From contig CALGGJ010000058.1 of assembly GCA_937915745.1 (NCBI GenBank), positions 1-64,000 on the forward strand: 64,000 nt of DNA, in the 5' to 3' direction. The translations under genes and the position numbers were made by a program. Shown piece after piece: positions 43,588 to 54,500 of the stretch (position 1 is the first letter of the stretch; every line of letters starts with the position of its first letter). Source of the stretch: an uncultured Prevotellaceae bacterium (GTDB taxonomy: Bacteria; Bacteroidota; Bacteroidia; Bacteroidales; Bacteroidaceae). Under the pieces are notes generated by a model. It was given only the letters and a program-made list of their open reading frames with translations. It was not told where the DNA came from and did not search any database.

Positions 43588-45492
43588 CTACCTAAGGTCG
43601 CCAATGGTGATGAGTCCGCGCTGAGGATTGTCAGCCGCCACCTTGGAATTGAATGAGTTGTCGCGTTCGGCCTGCCATGCGCGGTATTGAATTAGCGGCT
43701 CTTCAGGATTTATCATGTTGACAAACAGGAAGAGGAAGCCGGTGTCACTATAGGTGGAAGAATAGTAGTCCTGATGGATATTGATGGCATAACGACTGTC
43801 GTAAGCCTTGTCTATTATGCAATCGGAAAAATGGATGTTGATGAATTCGTTTCGCTTGAAGCAGGCAGCAAGTCGCTCTATGTATTGCTCCTTATTCAGT
43901 GTCAGGCTCTCAGTTTTGCTGCGGTCGGCTCCCTTAATGGTAATGAGGCGTCCCTCGGAATTGTATCGGCTGACTGATGCAGGCTTGACTATATGGCCCA
44001 CGAGAATGACGGCCTCGTCGGCAAAGATGCTGCGAATGTAGTCGAGACGCTTGAGGGCGAAGGCTGTCTTATAGTTTTCGAGGAAGGTGGCAAGCAAGGT
44101 GCATGTGGTGTCGCCCCAGGCCTCTTGCTTCTCGTATATTTCGTCACGTGTTGGTTTGTCAAGTCCGAAGGCCACACACTCGATTGAATCATTCTTATCA
44201 AACGTGAAGGTGACATCTTCGGTAAACACACGACGATTGCCCTTGTATGTGAACGTCATCGGTATGCTGCGACACACTATCTTGTCGAGGTAGGCATAAC
44301 AGTGCAGCTCGGGCAAGGTGAGTATCTTTGCCTCGCCATAATGAAGGAGGGTGTCGAACATGAGGTATCCGCCTCGGGTGAAGTACTGGCGCACACTCTC
44401 ATAGTCGTTCTTTTGTATGGCCTCGGCAATGGTCTGGACAATCTTGGTGTATTTCTTGTCATCCTTACGCTGCATGAAGGTGTTGGTAGGTGCGGCCTGC
44501 TCAGCTGCCGAGGCTTCGAGTTCGGCCAGCACCGCCTTCTGCTGTTTCTTTGTTCCAAGGCTTACCACCACCTGTGCATCGGGGAATACGGCCTGTCCGA
44601 AATATTCCACTATATATCCGAGCTCAGGGTCATTCAACGTCTCGTGTCGGTAAGCATATTCATACCTAACAGTCAGATTTGTAGCTGCTGCATTGTCGGC
44701 AAACGACTGACGCACGATGATTTCCGACATGCCGTCTTTGGCTGAGTGCTGAATGTCACTGAAACTGACACCGTCGTTAAACGCGAAATCGACACTGCTC
44801 ACCGGCTCGTCTTTGTATTTTGTGAAGAGCTTTATGTTGCGTCCATCAACTTCGGCCACTTCGGTCTTCAGGTTTCGCAGTATGTCGCGTATCTGCTGTG
44901 GGATCCACAACGACAGCATATTGCCGTCGTGAGTAAAGGTGGTTGCTTTATCAGTACTCTTAAGCAGACACATTGCCCAGTAGTATGTCTTCAGCGCATC
45001 GTCTATCTGGCCACGGCTCTCGGCACGCTTGGCTTCATTACATAGCATTACAGCTCGTTCCAGACGACTGTTGTACACCTCGTTGAGCTGGTCGCGTGTG
45101 ATGTATGCAAGTATTCGTGTGGTGCCGGCATTGAGCGGAGTGACGGTTATGGTTTTCACGTCCTTGAGCTTGCCTGCCGCACGCATCCTGAGCTCGTCGT
45201 TCGTCACCGATGACTCCGACACATCCTTGCCATCCTGTACCACTACGGTCCTGCTTTGTGTCTCGCTCGACACATCGGCCGAGATGCTGAGCAACAAACT
45301 CTGCATGGCATTCTGAGTGGCCGACTGTATGTCTGAACCGTCACCGTAGCCCCAAATGTATTTTGCTGGAGTGGTGATTACCTCTTGTTCTTGTGCATTC
45401 TGATTACGACGGTTTTGCGCTACCGACGGTGTGGTAGTCAGCAACAATGCTGCAACAAATAGCAGAAAAGATATGTTTGAGAATGTTTTCAT
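43588..45492 (-). CDS. secreted LPP20-like protein with C-terminal repeat domains
   Basis: 634 residues. Signal peptide (cleavage near 'SVAQN'). Residues about 45-140 match the LPP20 pattern: 'IWGYGDGSDIQSATQNAMQS' followed by 'LRMRAAGKLKDVKTITV' and 'TTRILAYITRDQLNEVYNSR'. The rest is beta-rich with two NTF2/SnoaL-like stretches (about 340-435, 'NDYESVRQYFTRGGYLMFDT'; about 470-600, 'LKRLDYIRSIFADEAVIL'). Function unknown. It is the last gene of the eight-gene surface locus and shares its LPP20-type core with the first gene (62650-63237). A hairpin separates it from the BACON gene. Confidence 0.75.
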   Translation of the reverse strand: MKTFSNISFLLFVAALLLTTTPSVAQNRRNQNAQEQEVITTPAKYIWGYGDGSDIQSATQNAMQSLLLSISADVSSETQSRTVVVQDGKDVSESSVTNDELRMRAAGKLKDVKTITVTPLNAGTTRILAYITRDQLNEVYNSRLERAVMLCNEAKRAESRGQIDDALKTYYWAMCLLKSTDKATTFTHDGNMLSLWIPQQIRDILRNLKTEVAEVDGRNIKLFTKYKDEPVSSVDFAFNDGVSFSDIQHSAKDGMSEIIVRQSFADNAAATNLTVRYEYAYRHETLNDPELGYIVEYFGQAVFPDAQVVVSLGTKKQQKAVLAELEASAAEQAAPTNTFMQRKDDKKYTKIVQTIAEAIQKNDYESVRQYFTRGGYLMFDTLLHYGEAKILTLPELHCYAYLDKIVCRSIPMTFTYKGNRRVFTEDVTFTFDKNDSIECVAFGLDKPTRDEIYEKQEAWGDTTCTLLATFLENYKTAFALKRLDYIRSIFADEAVILVGHIVKPASVSRYNSEGRLITIKGADRSKTESLTLNKEQYIERLAACFKRNEFINIHFSDCIIDKAYDSRYAINIHQDYYSSTYSDTGFLFLFVNMINPEEPLIQYRAWQAERDNSFNSKVAADNPQRGLITIGDLR

Positions 45493-45506
45493 AATTTAAC
45501 AGACCT

Positions 45507-45525
45507 TCCCTCCGACAAGGAGGGA
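45507..45525. repeat. small hairpin in the surface locus
   Basis: TCCCTCC (45507-45513) and GGAGGGA (45519-45525), 5-nt loop, in the 83-bp gap between the BACON gene and the LPP20-like gene. No T run on the minus strand; it may modulate the distal gene. Confidence 0.55.
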
Positions 45526-45575
45526 GTGTTTACTTCTCTTGGTTCATTACATTTTTAATATTTTTATAGCATATA

Positions 45576-46907
45576 TTACGGCACTGGATTTCCATCGCGT
45601 CCAGGAGTAAGGCGCGTGCGGAATGAAATGACATTGCTATAGACCATTGTTCCGACAGCATTAAGCGAGTATGCACAAGCGTAGTAATTTGTTCCTGATT
45701 GCAAATTGGAAAGCGTTGTGACTGCATCCTGTCCGTTGAGTTCTCCGGCAACACGCACACCACTCATCACTACCGATTCATCAGTGCTATAGAGTATTCC
45801 ACATTCGCTTACAGGGAAAGTTGTCGATGTAGTTACGAAAGCCAGTGTTGCTTCGTTCATACCTACACTTGTTGTGCTTGGTGTATAGACAACAGGCAAA
45901 GTTGCTGCCGCCTGACGGATGGTAAGCTGGCTGGTCTTGTTGTTACTACCCATATCAGAAGTTGTACGTACCACAATCCTCACGGTGCGCTCAGTCAGTG
46001 TAGGATTAGGATTTATCTCTACCGTCACCTGTTGTCCGCCGCTATTGGCATTCCCACCGATAATCGGTTCGTTGTTGGCAAACACAGCCCATTGCGTTGT
46101 GCTTGCAGGCTGCAATTCATCTATGGATGCTGTCCATGTGAAGTTCGACTCTACAGAAAATGTCGATACACCGCCCATAGCCTCCACATCATTGGCAGGC
46201 GTTACAACCAGGTTTGGTGTACGACCACCAATCTCCACATTTATAGTGACAGGATCTATTTTGTGGTCAACATCGGTAATGGTGATTGTTCCTCCCATTC
46301 CTTCCGGATTGTTGTTTGTATTCAAGTGTATTGCAAGCGACTGGTCGCCTTCCATTGTGACCGACTGCTGGCTGTTGATGGTAAGCCACGGCACTGAACT
46401 GGTTGCAGTCCATTGAGAGTTGCTTGACACTTCGAGAATAAGGTCGCCGCCGGTATATGATTCGTAAAGCGAACCCGGTGAAGCCTGCAACCTGATGTTA
46501 CCGGCACGTTGTGTGACGGTCACGATTCGCTGCACATCACCACTTGTCGTGATGGTTAGATGCCCCGTTCGACTGGTTGACAGAGTACTGGCCTCAACAT
46601 CAAACGTGAGGTTTTGGCTACCACTTCCCAAGCCTGCATTGGGTTTGACTATTTTAATCCATGCGACATCCGATATCACCCTCCATGTGCAGTTCGCATC
46701 GACTGATATGGTATTATCGGTAGAGGCATCGCCGCTGACATCGACTACGGTTCCAGCCGAAAGGAGGTCGGTGCTTATTATTTCAGCATCGAGATTGTCA
46801 CCGCTACATGCAGACAACAGCATCAACCCGCATGGAACTGCAATAGATAATATGGTTTTCTTTATTGCAACAAAGTCTGATAGAATATTCTGTTTCATAA
46901 TGTTCAT
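45576..46907 (-). CDS. BACON-domain lipoprotein
   Basis: 443 residues. Lipobox 'LMLLSAC' near residue 35 after a long N-region; a start at 46898 would shorten it by three residues. Three BACON-type beta-sandwich domains (about 60-125, 130-225, 230-330), each with the 'W...S..W(I/L)' core such as 'CTWRVISDVAWIKI' and 'SQWTATSSVPWLTI', end in an FN3-like domain (about 340-435). BACON domains bind carbohydrate or mucin in Bacteroidales surface proteins. 12 bp downstream of the PEGA/barrel gene. Confidence 0.85.
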   Translation of the reverse strand: MNIMKQNILSDFVAIKKTILSIAVPCGLMLLSACSGDNLDAEIISTDLLSAGTVVDVSGDASTDNTISVDANCTWRVISDVAWIKIVKPNAGLGSGSQNLTFDVEASTLSTSRTGHLTITTSGDVQRIVTVTQRAGNIRLQASPGSLYESYTGGDLILEVSSNSQWTATSSVPWLTINSQQSVTMEGDQSLAIHLNTNNNPEGMGGTITITDVDHKIDPVTINVEIGGRTPNLVVTPANDVEAMGGVSTFSVESNFTWTASIDELQPASTTQWAVFANNEPIIGGNANSGGQQVTVEINPNPTLTERTVRIVVRTTSDMGSNNKTSQLTIRQAAATLPVVYTPSTTSVGMNEATLAFVTTSTTFPVSECGILYSTDESVVMSGVRVAGELNGQDAVTTLSNLQSGTNYYACAYSLNAVGTMVYSNVISFRTRLTPGRDGNPVP

Positions 46908-46919
46908 GCATTTTATATG

Positions 46920-48539
46920 TTACTTACCGAAGTTGAATATCACACCTGCGCTGACCGATATGCCACCAGCACTGAAGTCAGCAGCATCTGCGACTTTCTT
47001 GAATGTGTCGTCTTTGCTCATCGGAATGGCATACTGCGGAGCTACAAACAGGTACAAGTGTTTTGTTGGCACTGCAAGAATCTTTGTTCCAATAGTCAAG
47101 TTCGAAGCTTTGGCACCATCGAAATATTTTCCTGTTCCGTTTATCACCGAAGCCGACAATACTTGAGACAGGTATCCTATTTGAGGAGTAATACCAAGAC
47201 GCGGAGTCAGACGGATTTGGTATCCTAAACTGAAACCAACGGCGTTCATCTTGTAGTTGTTTCCGCTGCCCAGTTCGTGACCTGTATCAGCATCATGGTT
47301 ATACATATATACATTATTCGACTTACTCATTCCAAGAGTGTAGGAAAGCTGGAGGTCGAATCGGTTCCATACTCCTCCGACATATCCGGTAAGCCCCGAC
47401 AACTTACTTGCCGTATATCCAAGTCCGAAATAGAAGGCCAGCGTATCGGTCAGATAGTTTTCAGCCGGCAGTTCGATGGTGTATGTTGATGTTTCGTTGT
47501 GCAAGATGTTTATGTGTCGGGATATGGTCTTATAATCCTTACGCATCACATCGAGTTGGTGTGTGCCTACGGTCAGTGCCTGCTGCTGGAAGTGGTCGAG
47601 GGTGTCGCGGCCATCACTGATTACCGTTGCACTCTTTGGTAAGATTTCAAGTATGAGGTTACCTTTATGAGGAGCCGGTGCGTGTGCCGTGACATTATTG
47701 TCGGTCTGCGGCTTTACTGTGAACACTGTCACACCTTCATCACAGTCGGCTTTGCGGGTGACAACCTCATGAGTGCCCTCCTTGAGCATCGTGGTCCATG
47801 AACCTGTCCCGACCGACTGACCTTGATAGAATATCTCGGCATTAGGGTCGTTGTCAACAGTGATGTTTACATTACCGTAATGTGGAGTCTGGTCAATCAT
47901 CTGGACAACAAACTGCATCTGTGAGTTTTCGCCTTCTCCTGCCGGTTTCACCTCGAACGTGGTTTCTCCGAGAGAACGGCCACGCTCAGCCTTAACCTTA
48001 TATGTGCTAAAGCTCATATAGTAATTGTATATTGGTGCGTTACCTATTACCTCACCATCGACCGAAATGGTGGCGCCGTTGGCTTCCGAACCTGATGTCG
48101 TGATATTTACATACCGTCCACCACCGATGTTGAGCTTCATCTGATATACACCACCCTCTCTCAGTGCCGGCAATTCAAAGATAAGTGAGCCGAATTTCTC
48201 GTGACTGATAGACAGCTCCTGACACTTGGATGGCACATACACCCAAATCTCACGGCCATAGCTCTCTTGATTCAGGAAACCGCCCACAGCACCTGCATCG
48301 AACACAAAGCCCGATGTTTGTGGAGCCAATACTTTGAAAAGAGCCATCGGACGACCGTTCTGGTCGTTCTTGCGCTGAGAACCCAATGCCGTCTGGTCAT
48401 TCTCGAGATATTCCAACGGACCGTCGATAGTGAGGCTTGAATTCTGAGCATACAAGGCTGATGCCGGTATAAGCATCACTGCAAGCATAATGCAATGCAA
48501 CATGCACCTCAATGAATTATATTTTCTGATTGATTTCAT
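46920..48539 (-). CDS. PEGA-domain protein with C-terminal outer-membrane barrel
   Basis: 539 residues, signal peptide (cleavage near 'ALYAQN'). Beta-rich N-terminal part with PEGA-like motifs ('GATISVDGEVIGNAPIYNY'; 'NAEIFYQGQSVGTGSWTTML'; 'SATVISDGRDTLDHFQQQAL'), to about residue 375. The final 165 residues alternate like a small beta-barrel ('YFGLGYTASKLSGLTGYVGG', 'SLGYQIRLTPRLGITPQIGY') and end in 'VIFNFGK', close to the aromatic C-terminus of outer-membrane proteins. Predicted to sit in the outer membrane and present the PEGA region to the periplasm. 20 bp after the giant repeat protein. Confidence 0.78.
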   Translation of the reverse strand: MKSIRKYNSLRCMLHCIMLAVMLIPASALYAQNSSLTIDGPLEYLENDQTALGSQRKNDQNGRPMALFKVLAPQTSGFVFDAGAVGGFLNQESYGREIWVYVPSKCQELSISHEKFGSLIFELPALREGGVYQMKLNIGGGRYVNITTSGSEANGATISVDGEVIGNAPIYNYYMSFSTYKVKAERGRSLGETTFEVKPAGEGENSQMQFVVQMIDQTPHYGNVNITVDNDPNAEIFYQGQSVGTGSWTTMLKEGTHEVVTRKADCDEGVTVFTVKPQTDNNVTAHAPAPHKGNLILEILPKSATVISDGRDTLDHFQQQALTVGTHQLDVMRKDYKTISRHINILHNETSTYTIELPAENYLTDTLAFYFGLGYTASKLSGLTGYVGGVWNRFDLQLSYTLGMSKSNNVYMYNHDADTGHELGSGNNYKMNAVGFSLGYQIRLTPRLGITPQIGYLSQVLSASVINGTGKYFDGAKASNLTIGTKILAVPTKHLYLFVAPQYAIPMSKDDTFKKVADAADFSAGGISVSAGVIFNFGK

Positions 48540-48559
48540 CGTTATATAGTGTTTTATTG

Positions 48560-51500
48560 TTATTTAATGAATACTTTCTTGCCGTTCACGATATATATGC
48601 CAGGAGCCTGAGGCTCGCCCTTGATGCGGCGTCCGCTTATATCGAAGATACCTTCAATAGACTTGACATAGCCATTATTGATAGAACGGATATCCACTGC
48701 ACCGCCATCAAAGATGTTCATATATCCCTTCACTGGTCTGTAAGCTGTCGATTCGAAGTATGCCTCGAACGGATGGGCAACACGTTCATCGCGTTCAGCC
48801 GAGAATATGCTGCCTGCCAGGTGGGTATCGTAAGCATCACCCACATTCATGAGATAGTACCCTCGGACATGCTCAGTGTCGTTGCGGAACGACGGAGTAA
48901 ATATGCGCTCCGCACTCTCCACACAATGTGCATCGGCAGTTGCTGCAACCTGTGCATTCCTGCTGCTGAACGTCACCTTACCGCCCAGAATATAGATATC
49001 CCACAAATCAGGCTCGTTTGGCATCGAGATGATATATGGCACGTTGGCGCGTATGCCTTCGGCCTCCGTCCAACTGTTGCTCTCATGATACTCGTAGAGC
49101 CAGAACGGACGTTCGCCATCTTCTATCTGCTCGTCAAGCAATGTGGCAAACGGATGTATCTCGCCCTGGGTCTCGTGAGTCACAGTCTCCACATCGAATG
49201 GCAGTACTATGGTCTCCCATCCCTCGCATACGCCAGTTTGTGTTGCCTGGGTGTAATCATGAGAATACTCTATAGTACCTGCCACAAACGGAGTCGGACA
49301 ATAGAAGTCACCCGAATCATCGTACAGCTTTATCGACTCTGCAATGAGAGATTGCAAGTCTATCACGTTACCTACATTTGCAGCATTTGCTTCCGGTTGA
49401 ATATAGAGCAACAAGTTGCTATTCTCATAACCTTGCATCATATCAGCGGTGAGTGGTGTGCCGCTACGCCATGTGATGGCTGACAAATGCTGGCAATTTG
49501 CAAAGACGCCACTTGCAGCAGAAGCTATAGTAGCAGGGAAATCGATGGTAATAAGACAACCACGACTTTCTGACAGAGCATCAGCATCAATGTCAACCAC
49601 TATATACGTTTCATCCCTATACGTCACTTCGTCTGGTACAATGATATGTTCTGCTGGTTCAACTCCGATGAGCGAGAGACGGTTGCTACCAGGTTCCATA
49701 ATCTGGAATCGGAGTCCGTCGGCTATTATCACGCCTGAATGGTCTGCATAGACAACTTTGAGACCGAGCGAGACACAATCATCCATAATATTACTATTAA
49801 GGACAAGGCGCATCTTGTCATCATCCATGACAGTGAGTTGTGATGTCATGTCTGTATTGTTCACAACAACACTTATCAGTTCTGCTCCAAAATCAGGGGT
49901 GAAGTCAAACGTAAGAGGGAATTCAGCAAAGCTAACTACAATACTATCGGTTGTGTCACCTGTCGTTTCATCACCTGTATTTACGAATTTAACACTACCA
50001 CGACCTTCAACTCCGATTGAAAGGAGGAATTCCGCACGTTCATAAGTCACCACAACATTCATTGCCTCTCTGATATCAGCAATAACAATCATGTTGTTTT
50101 CAACATCCGACGTACGGTCATCTCCATTCACCGTCACACCCGACAAAATCCATCCGTCGTCCGGCACGATACTGATGGTGTCGTTCTGTCCTTCATCAAG
50201 TCGTGAAATATGTATATTCTTAACACTGTCACCTTCCATTGTCATGACTTTCAACTCGTATGTATTTATAAAAGTAACATGGAGTCTGACGTCGTCTTGT
50301 GCAGTAACAGGACCGCTCAAGATTGATATTCGGTTCGCAGTGCCAATAGAGGTGTTGTAGTCTGCTGTTATATCGATACCGTCTTTTTCTATCTTCAAGA
50401 TTCTAGCCTCAGCATCCGGTACAACATTTACACTTACCGGTGCATAAAAGATAAAAAACGTGTCTGTGCTGTCGCGTAAAGTTTGGTCAAGATATTCCAT
50501 CACGCCACTACCTTCAGCAGTGAGTTCCATCACAGGTCCGCCCCACACTACTCTAACCACAATGGTATCGTTGCGTTCTACGCTTGGAAGAGTAAATCTT
50601 TGCTGCTCAATCTGAGATGTAACGTCCGTTCCGTTCAACGTCAACAGTCCTACGATATAAGGTCCGACAGCACTTGATTCGAACTGAATAACCGGATTGC
50701 TGAGTTCCGCTACGTCAAATGTAACAAATTGTCCTGACTCAATGGTAGTTTCACCGAATATGGCATTTATACCATATCCTTCTACAACCACTGACAACTG
50801 GTGCATCGTCTGCTCAAATACCACAGCAACAGTTGTTGCATCAGTGACAGAGTTGAGAGCAAGCAGCCCTTCCGAGTCAATACGCGACATAGCATCCTCG
50901 CCATTCAGCATTACAGAAGCTATGTGATAGCCTGCATCAGGAACAATGCTGATTACAGCATCGGCAAATTCTCCGACACTGAAATATTGTGATTTATTGC
51001 GAAGAGTTGAATCGCCATATACCACGTTTCCGTTGCCACTTGCATTCAATGTCAAGGCATACATCGTCTGTTCGAATGCAACCGCCACATCCACATCTGC
51101 ACTGATATTGTCAATTGTTAATGTATTGCCATCCAGGCGCGACATCGCATCAACACCATCAATCAACAGAGTTGCGATGTGGTAGCCACTGTCAGGGGTG
51201 AGCACAAAGTCAATAGTCGCACCAGCTGGCACATCATAACCTTCACCACCATTACGTATCGACTGTTCAATTGCAGAGTCATCTCCGCTGCCATGTATGC
51301 TGTCCTTTGGATGCACCATGAAAGACAGCGTACCATTCCCTTCTGCTAATGCGTGTAGTATGTAATAGCTTTGTGCAAACGTGGCGACAATCTCGGTGGA
51401 TACCTCGATACCGGATAGAGTGAGTTCGTTGTTGTTGACAGACGAAGTCATGTCTGTTCCATTTACCATGACAGACTCCAGATGATAGCCTTCGTTTGGA

Positions 51501-54500
51501 ATAAAGTTGAGCGTGACATCCGACAGCTCTGCCACGTCAAAATTACGTGATGAGATAGAGTCGGCATCGCCTGCAACCTGATTAGAGCCATAAATCACGC
51601 GACCGCCTCCATAGGCATATATTGTCAGTCCTTGCATGTTCTGTGCAAAGGTGACCATGATGGTGGTTGACTCCGTCAGTTGTGCTATCGACAGAGTAGT
51701 TCCTCCTTGCATGTCGGCCACTACCCCGTTCACAAGTACCGACACCAGATGATAGCCTGCATCGGGCACAAAGCTGAGACTAACCTCCGACAACTCGGCA
51801 ACCTCATATTCGTTATGGATTTCACCACGAAGCGTTGTCCCATCAAACGGAGTGTTGAACACAACCGAGCCGCCGGCTGTCACATCAACGTCGAGTGCCA
51901 GCATGTTTTGCTCAAAAGAAATATGGATGTCGGCATCCTCTGTCAAATCAAGCAAAACAACATTCAAACTGTCAAGAGATATGTCGCCACCATTATATGT
52001 AATCTGAGCAAGATGCCACCCGTCATCCGGTTCACAATGAGAAATCTGCGCATTATAAGTATAGTACGTCTGAAGTGTGTCAGTCACATACTCCTGTCCA
52101 ATGCCCGCACCCTCAATCACAACTTGTCCGCTACCGCTCTTTGATATATTGATATTATGGCTTATTGGCACAAAACGTACATATAACATGATTGTCTGTG
52201 TCACGTCATGGATGATGAGGATGTCATTACGAAGTGTGGTTAATGTACTTGCATCCAACGGATTATCAAACTCATCGAGTACATAAATGGTATCTACACG
52301 ATTTCCTGCGTCAGGCTTAAGCATCAATGTGGTTGGAGCATTCTCCGGAATGAGACGTATCTCAGACATCATGTTGTTCCTTATGGAATCTCCATCACCT
52401 ACGATGAGTGTTCCGTTACCCGACACACTTAAGAACATCTCGTGCATCGTCTGTTCAAATGTAACACTGATGTCTTTCGACTCAGTGACCGACGTAAGTA
52501 TCAGTTGACCGTTAATGACCGAATCAGTGACGTTCGTGTTGTTCACCAATACCTCAGAAATATGATATCCTGCATCAGGCGTTATGTCGATAGCAGCCAT
52601 AGCCGCATGTGGTACATCAAATACATCTCTTCCATTAGAGATACTTGTTCCGTCATAAGTTACAGTTCCACCTTCCGACACAGTAATGGTCATCGGATAG
52701 TTTGCACTGGCACCTTCGGCAAAAGTGACTTCGAGTTGAATGTCGTCGGTCACATTGTCAACAAGAAGTCGATTGCTGTTGACGAGTCCTGTCACATCTG
52801 CATCATCCATCAATACCTGATGTACATGGTATCCATTATCAGGATTGAAATATACATTGATCGATGATCCTTCCGTCACATCGGCAGCCTGTACGGAATT
52901 TCTTATGTTCTTGTTACCAATACGTACCGTTCCATATCCAGTTACTGTGGCAGTCAGATAATACACCACTCCAAGACTATCTGAACTTTCTCTCACCTCA
53001 AGGCTTCCATGCTTTGCTGACGCCATCTCGGTTGTACCGTCAGTGTTAGTCATGGATATCTGATTCACACTCACCTGTTGTATTTCCGACGCGTCAAAAT
53101 CATCCGACAGAGCCAGATCGACCGTAAGCAGTCGTGTGTTGCAAGGAGGTGTTTTTCCGCCTGTAAGACTGATGGCATACGAGTCACGCAAGCTACTTGC
53201 AGCCATTTTAGGGCTGCGATACTTTACACCTGCGACAATGGACTCTTCCTCTTCCTCTTCAACGGTCCCGATTTTTTCATACGTCATCGTGTATCCAACA
53301 GCCTTACCCGATATGCGTGCATTAGCAAAGTCGGGCGTTGAGCCTGTAGGGAAATTAAGATTGAAATGCATATCAAGCAATGTATCGAGCGCATTGAGAT
53401 ATATAGGATATTTTACTGTACGACCAGGCAGGCCACTGACAGATGTAAGATAAATCTCATACTTCTTTGTATCCGGGGCACTTGGTTCTGATGGTGAGCC
53501 CGGACTATATTTGAAACGTCCGATGAAGTTGATGTCGGAACTACCCATCGTATAGTCGAAATTGTTAGATGTGCTATATAGCGAATCGCCCACATACCAT
53601 CCGAGGAACACGAAACCGGAGTTAACAGAATACGACAGCCGAGTGGTCTTTCCTTCTTCAACAACACTATTGTTGAGGCTTACACTACCGGCATCTGCAG
53701 GCTGAGCTTCAACCGTAACATTATACTTTGGCATTATGATTGGTATGTCCGGCTGGTCTGGTTCGTTTGGCGAACTTGGACTATATACAAATCGTGCCTC
53801 GAACGTTATATCAGCTGCACCCATAGTGTAATAGAAGTCAGCCGATGTACCATAAAGTGTGTCGGCGACATACCATCCTATAAACTTGAAGCTTGATGCA
53901 GCATATGCTCTCATGCGTGTCTGTTGTCCTTCTTCGAGTGTGGCGTTATCTATCGACACCGAACCACCGTCGGCAGGACTGACAGAGGCCGTAACAGTAT
54001 GTTTTGGCTGTATTACAGGTATGTCGGGTTGCGACGGTTCGCCCGGACTTCCAGGGTTGTACTTGAAGTGTGCCTGCAGGGTCACTGCCTTAGCTGGCAT
54101 AACATAATCGAACGTAGCCACGCTGCTGACCAATGTGTCGGCCTCGGTGTCAAACCATCCTATGAAGTTATAGTTAGCATCGGTAGATACTGACACCCTC
54201 ACACTAATACCCTCTTCGTATTCGCCACTACCGCTTGGGCTTCCGCCACCAGTCTCACTGATAAGTGTCAAGGCATACGTTTCTTTCTTCTCGGGGAACA
54301 CAGGCGTCACCGGCTCGCCCGGGCTGCCAGGGTTGTATTTGAAATGCGCGGTCAGCACTTCGTCACCAGCCTTCTTGGTATAAGTGAAGTTGGCAGTTTC
54401 CGACACGATGGTACCGTCGGCTGCTGTCCAGTTCACAAACACAAAGCCAGTAGCTGCCGAGGCTCTCAGACTGACCGATGAGCCAGTGGCGAATGTGCCG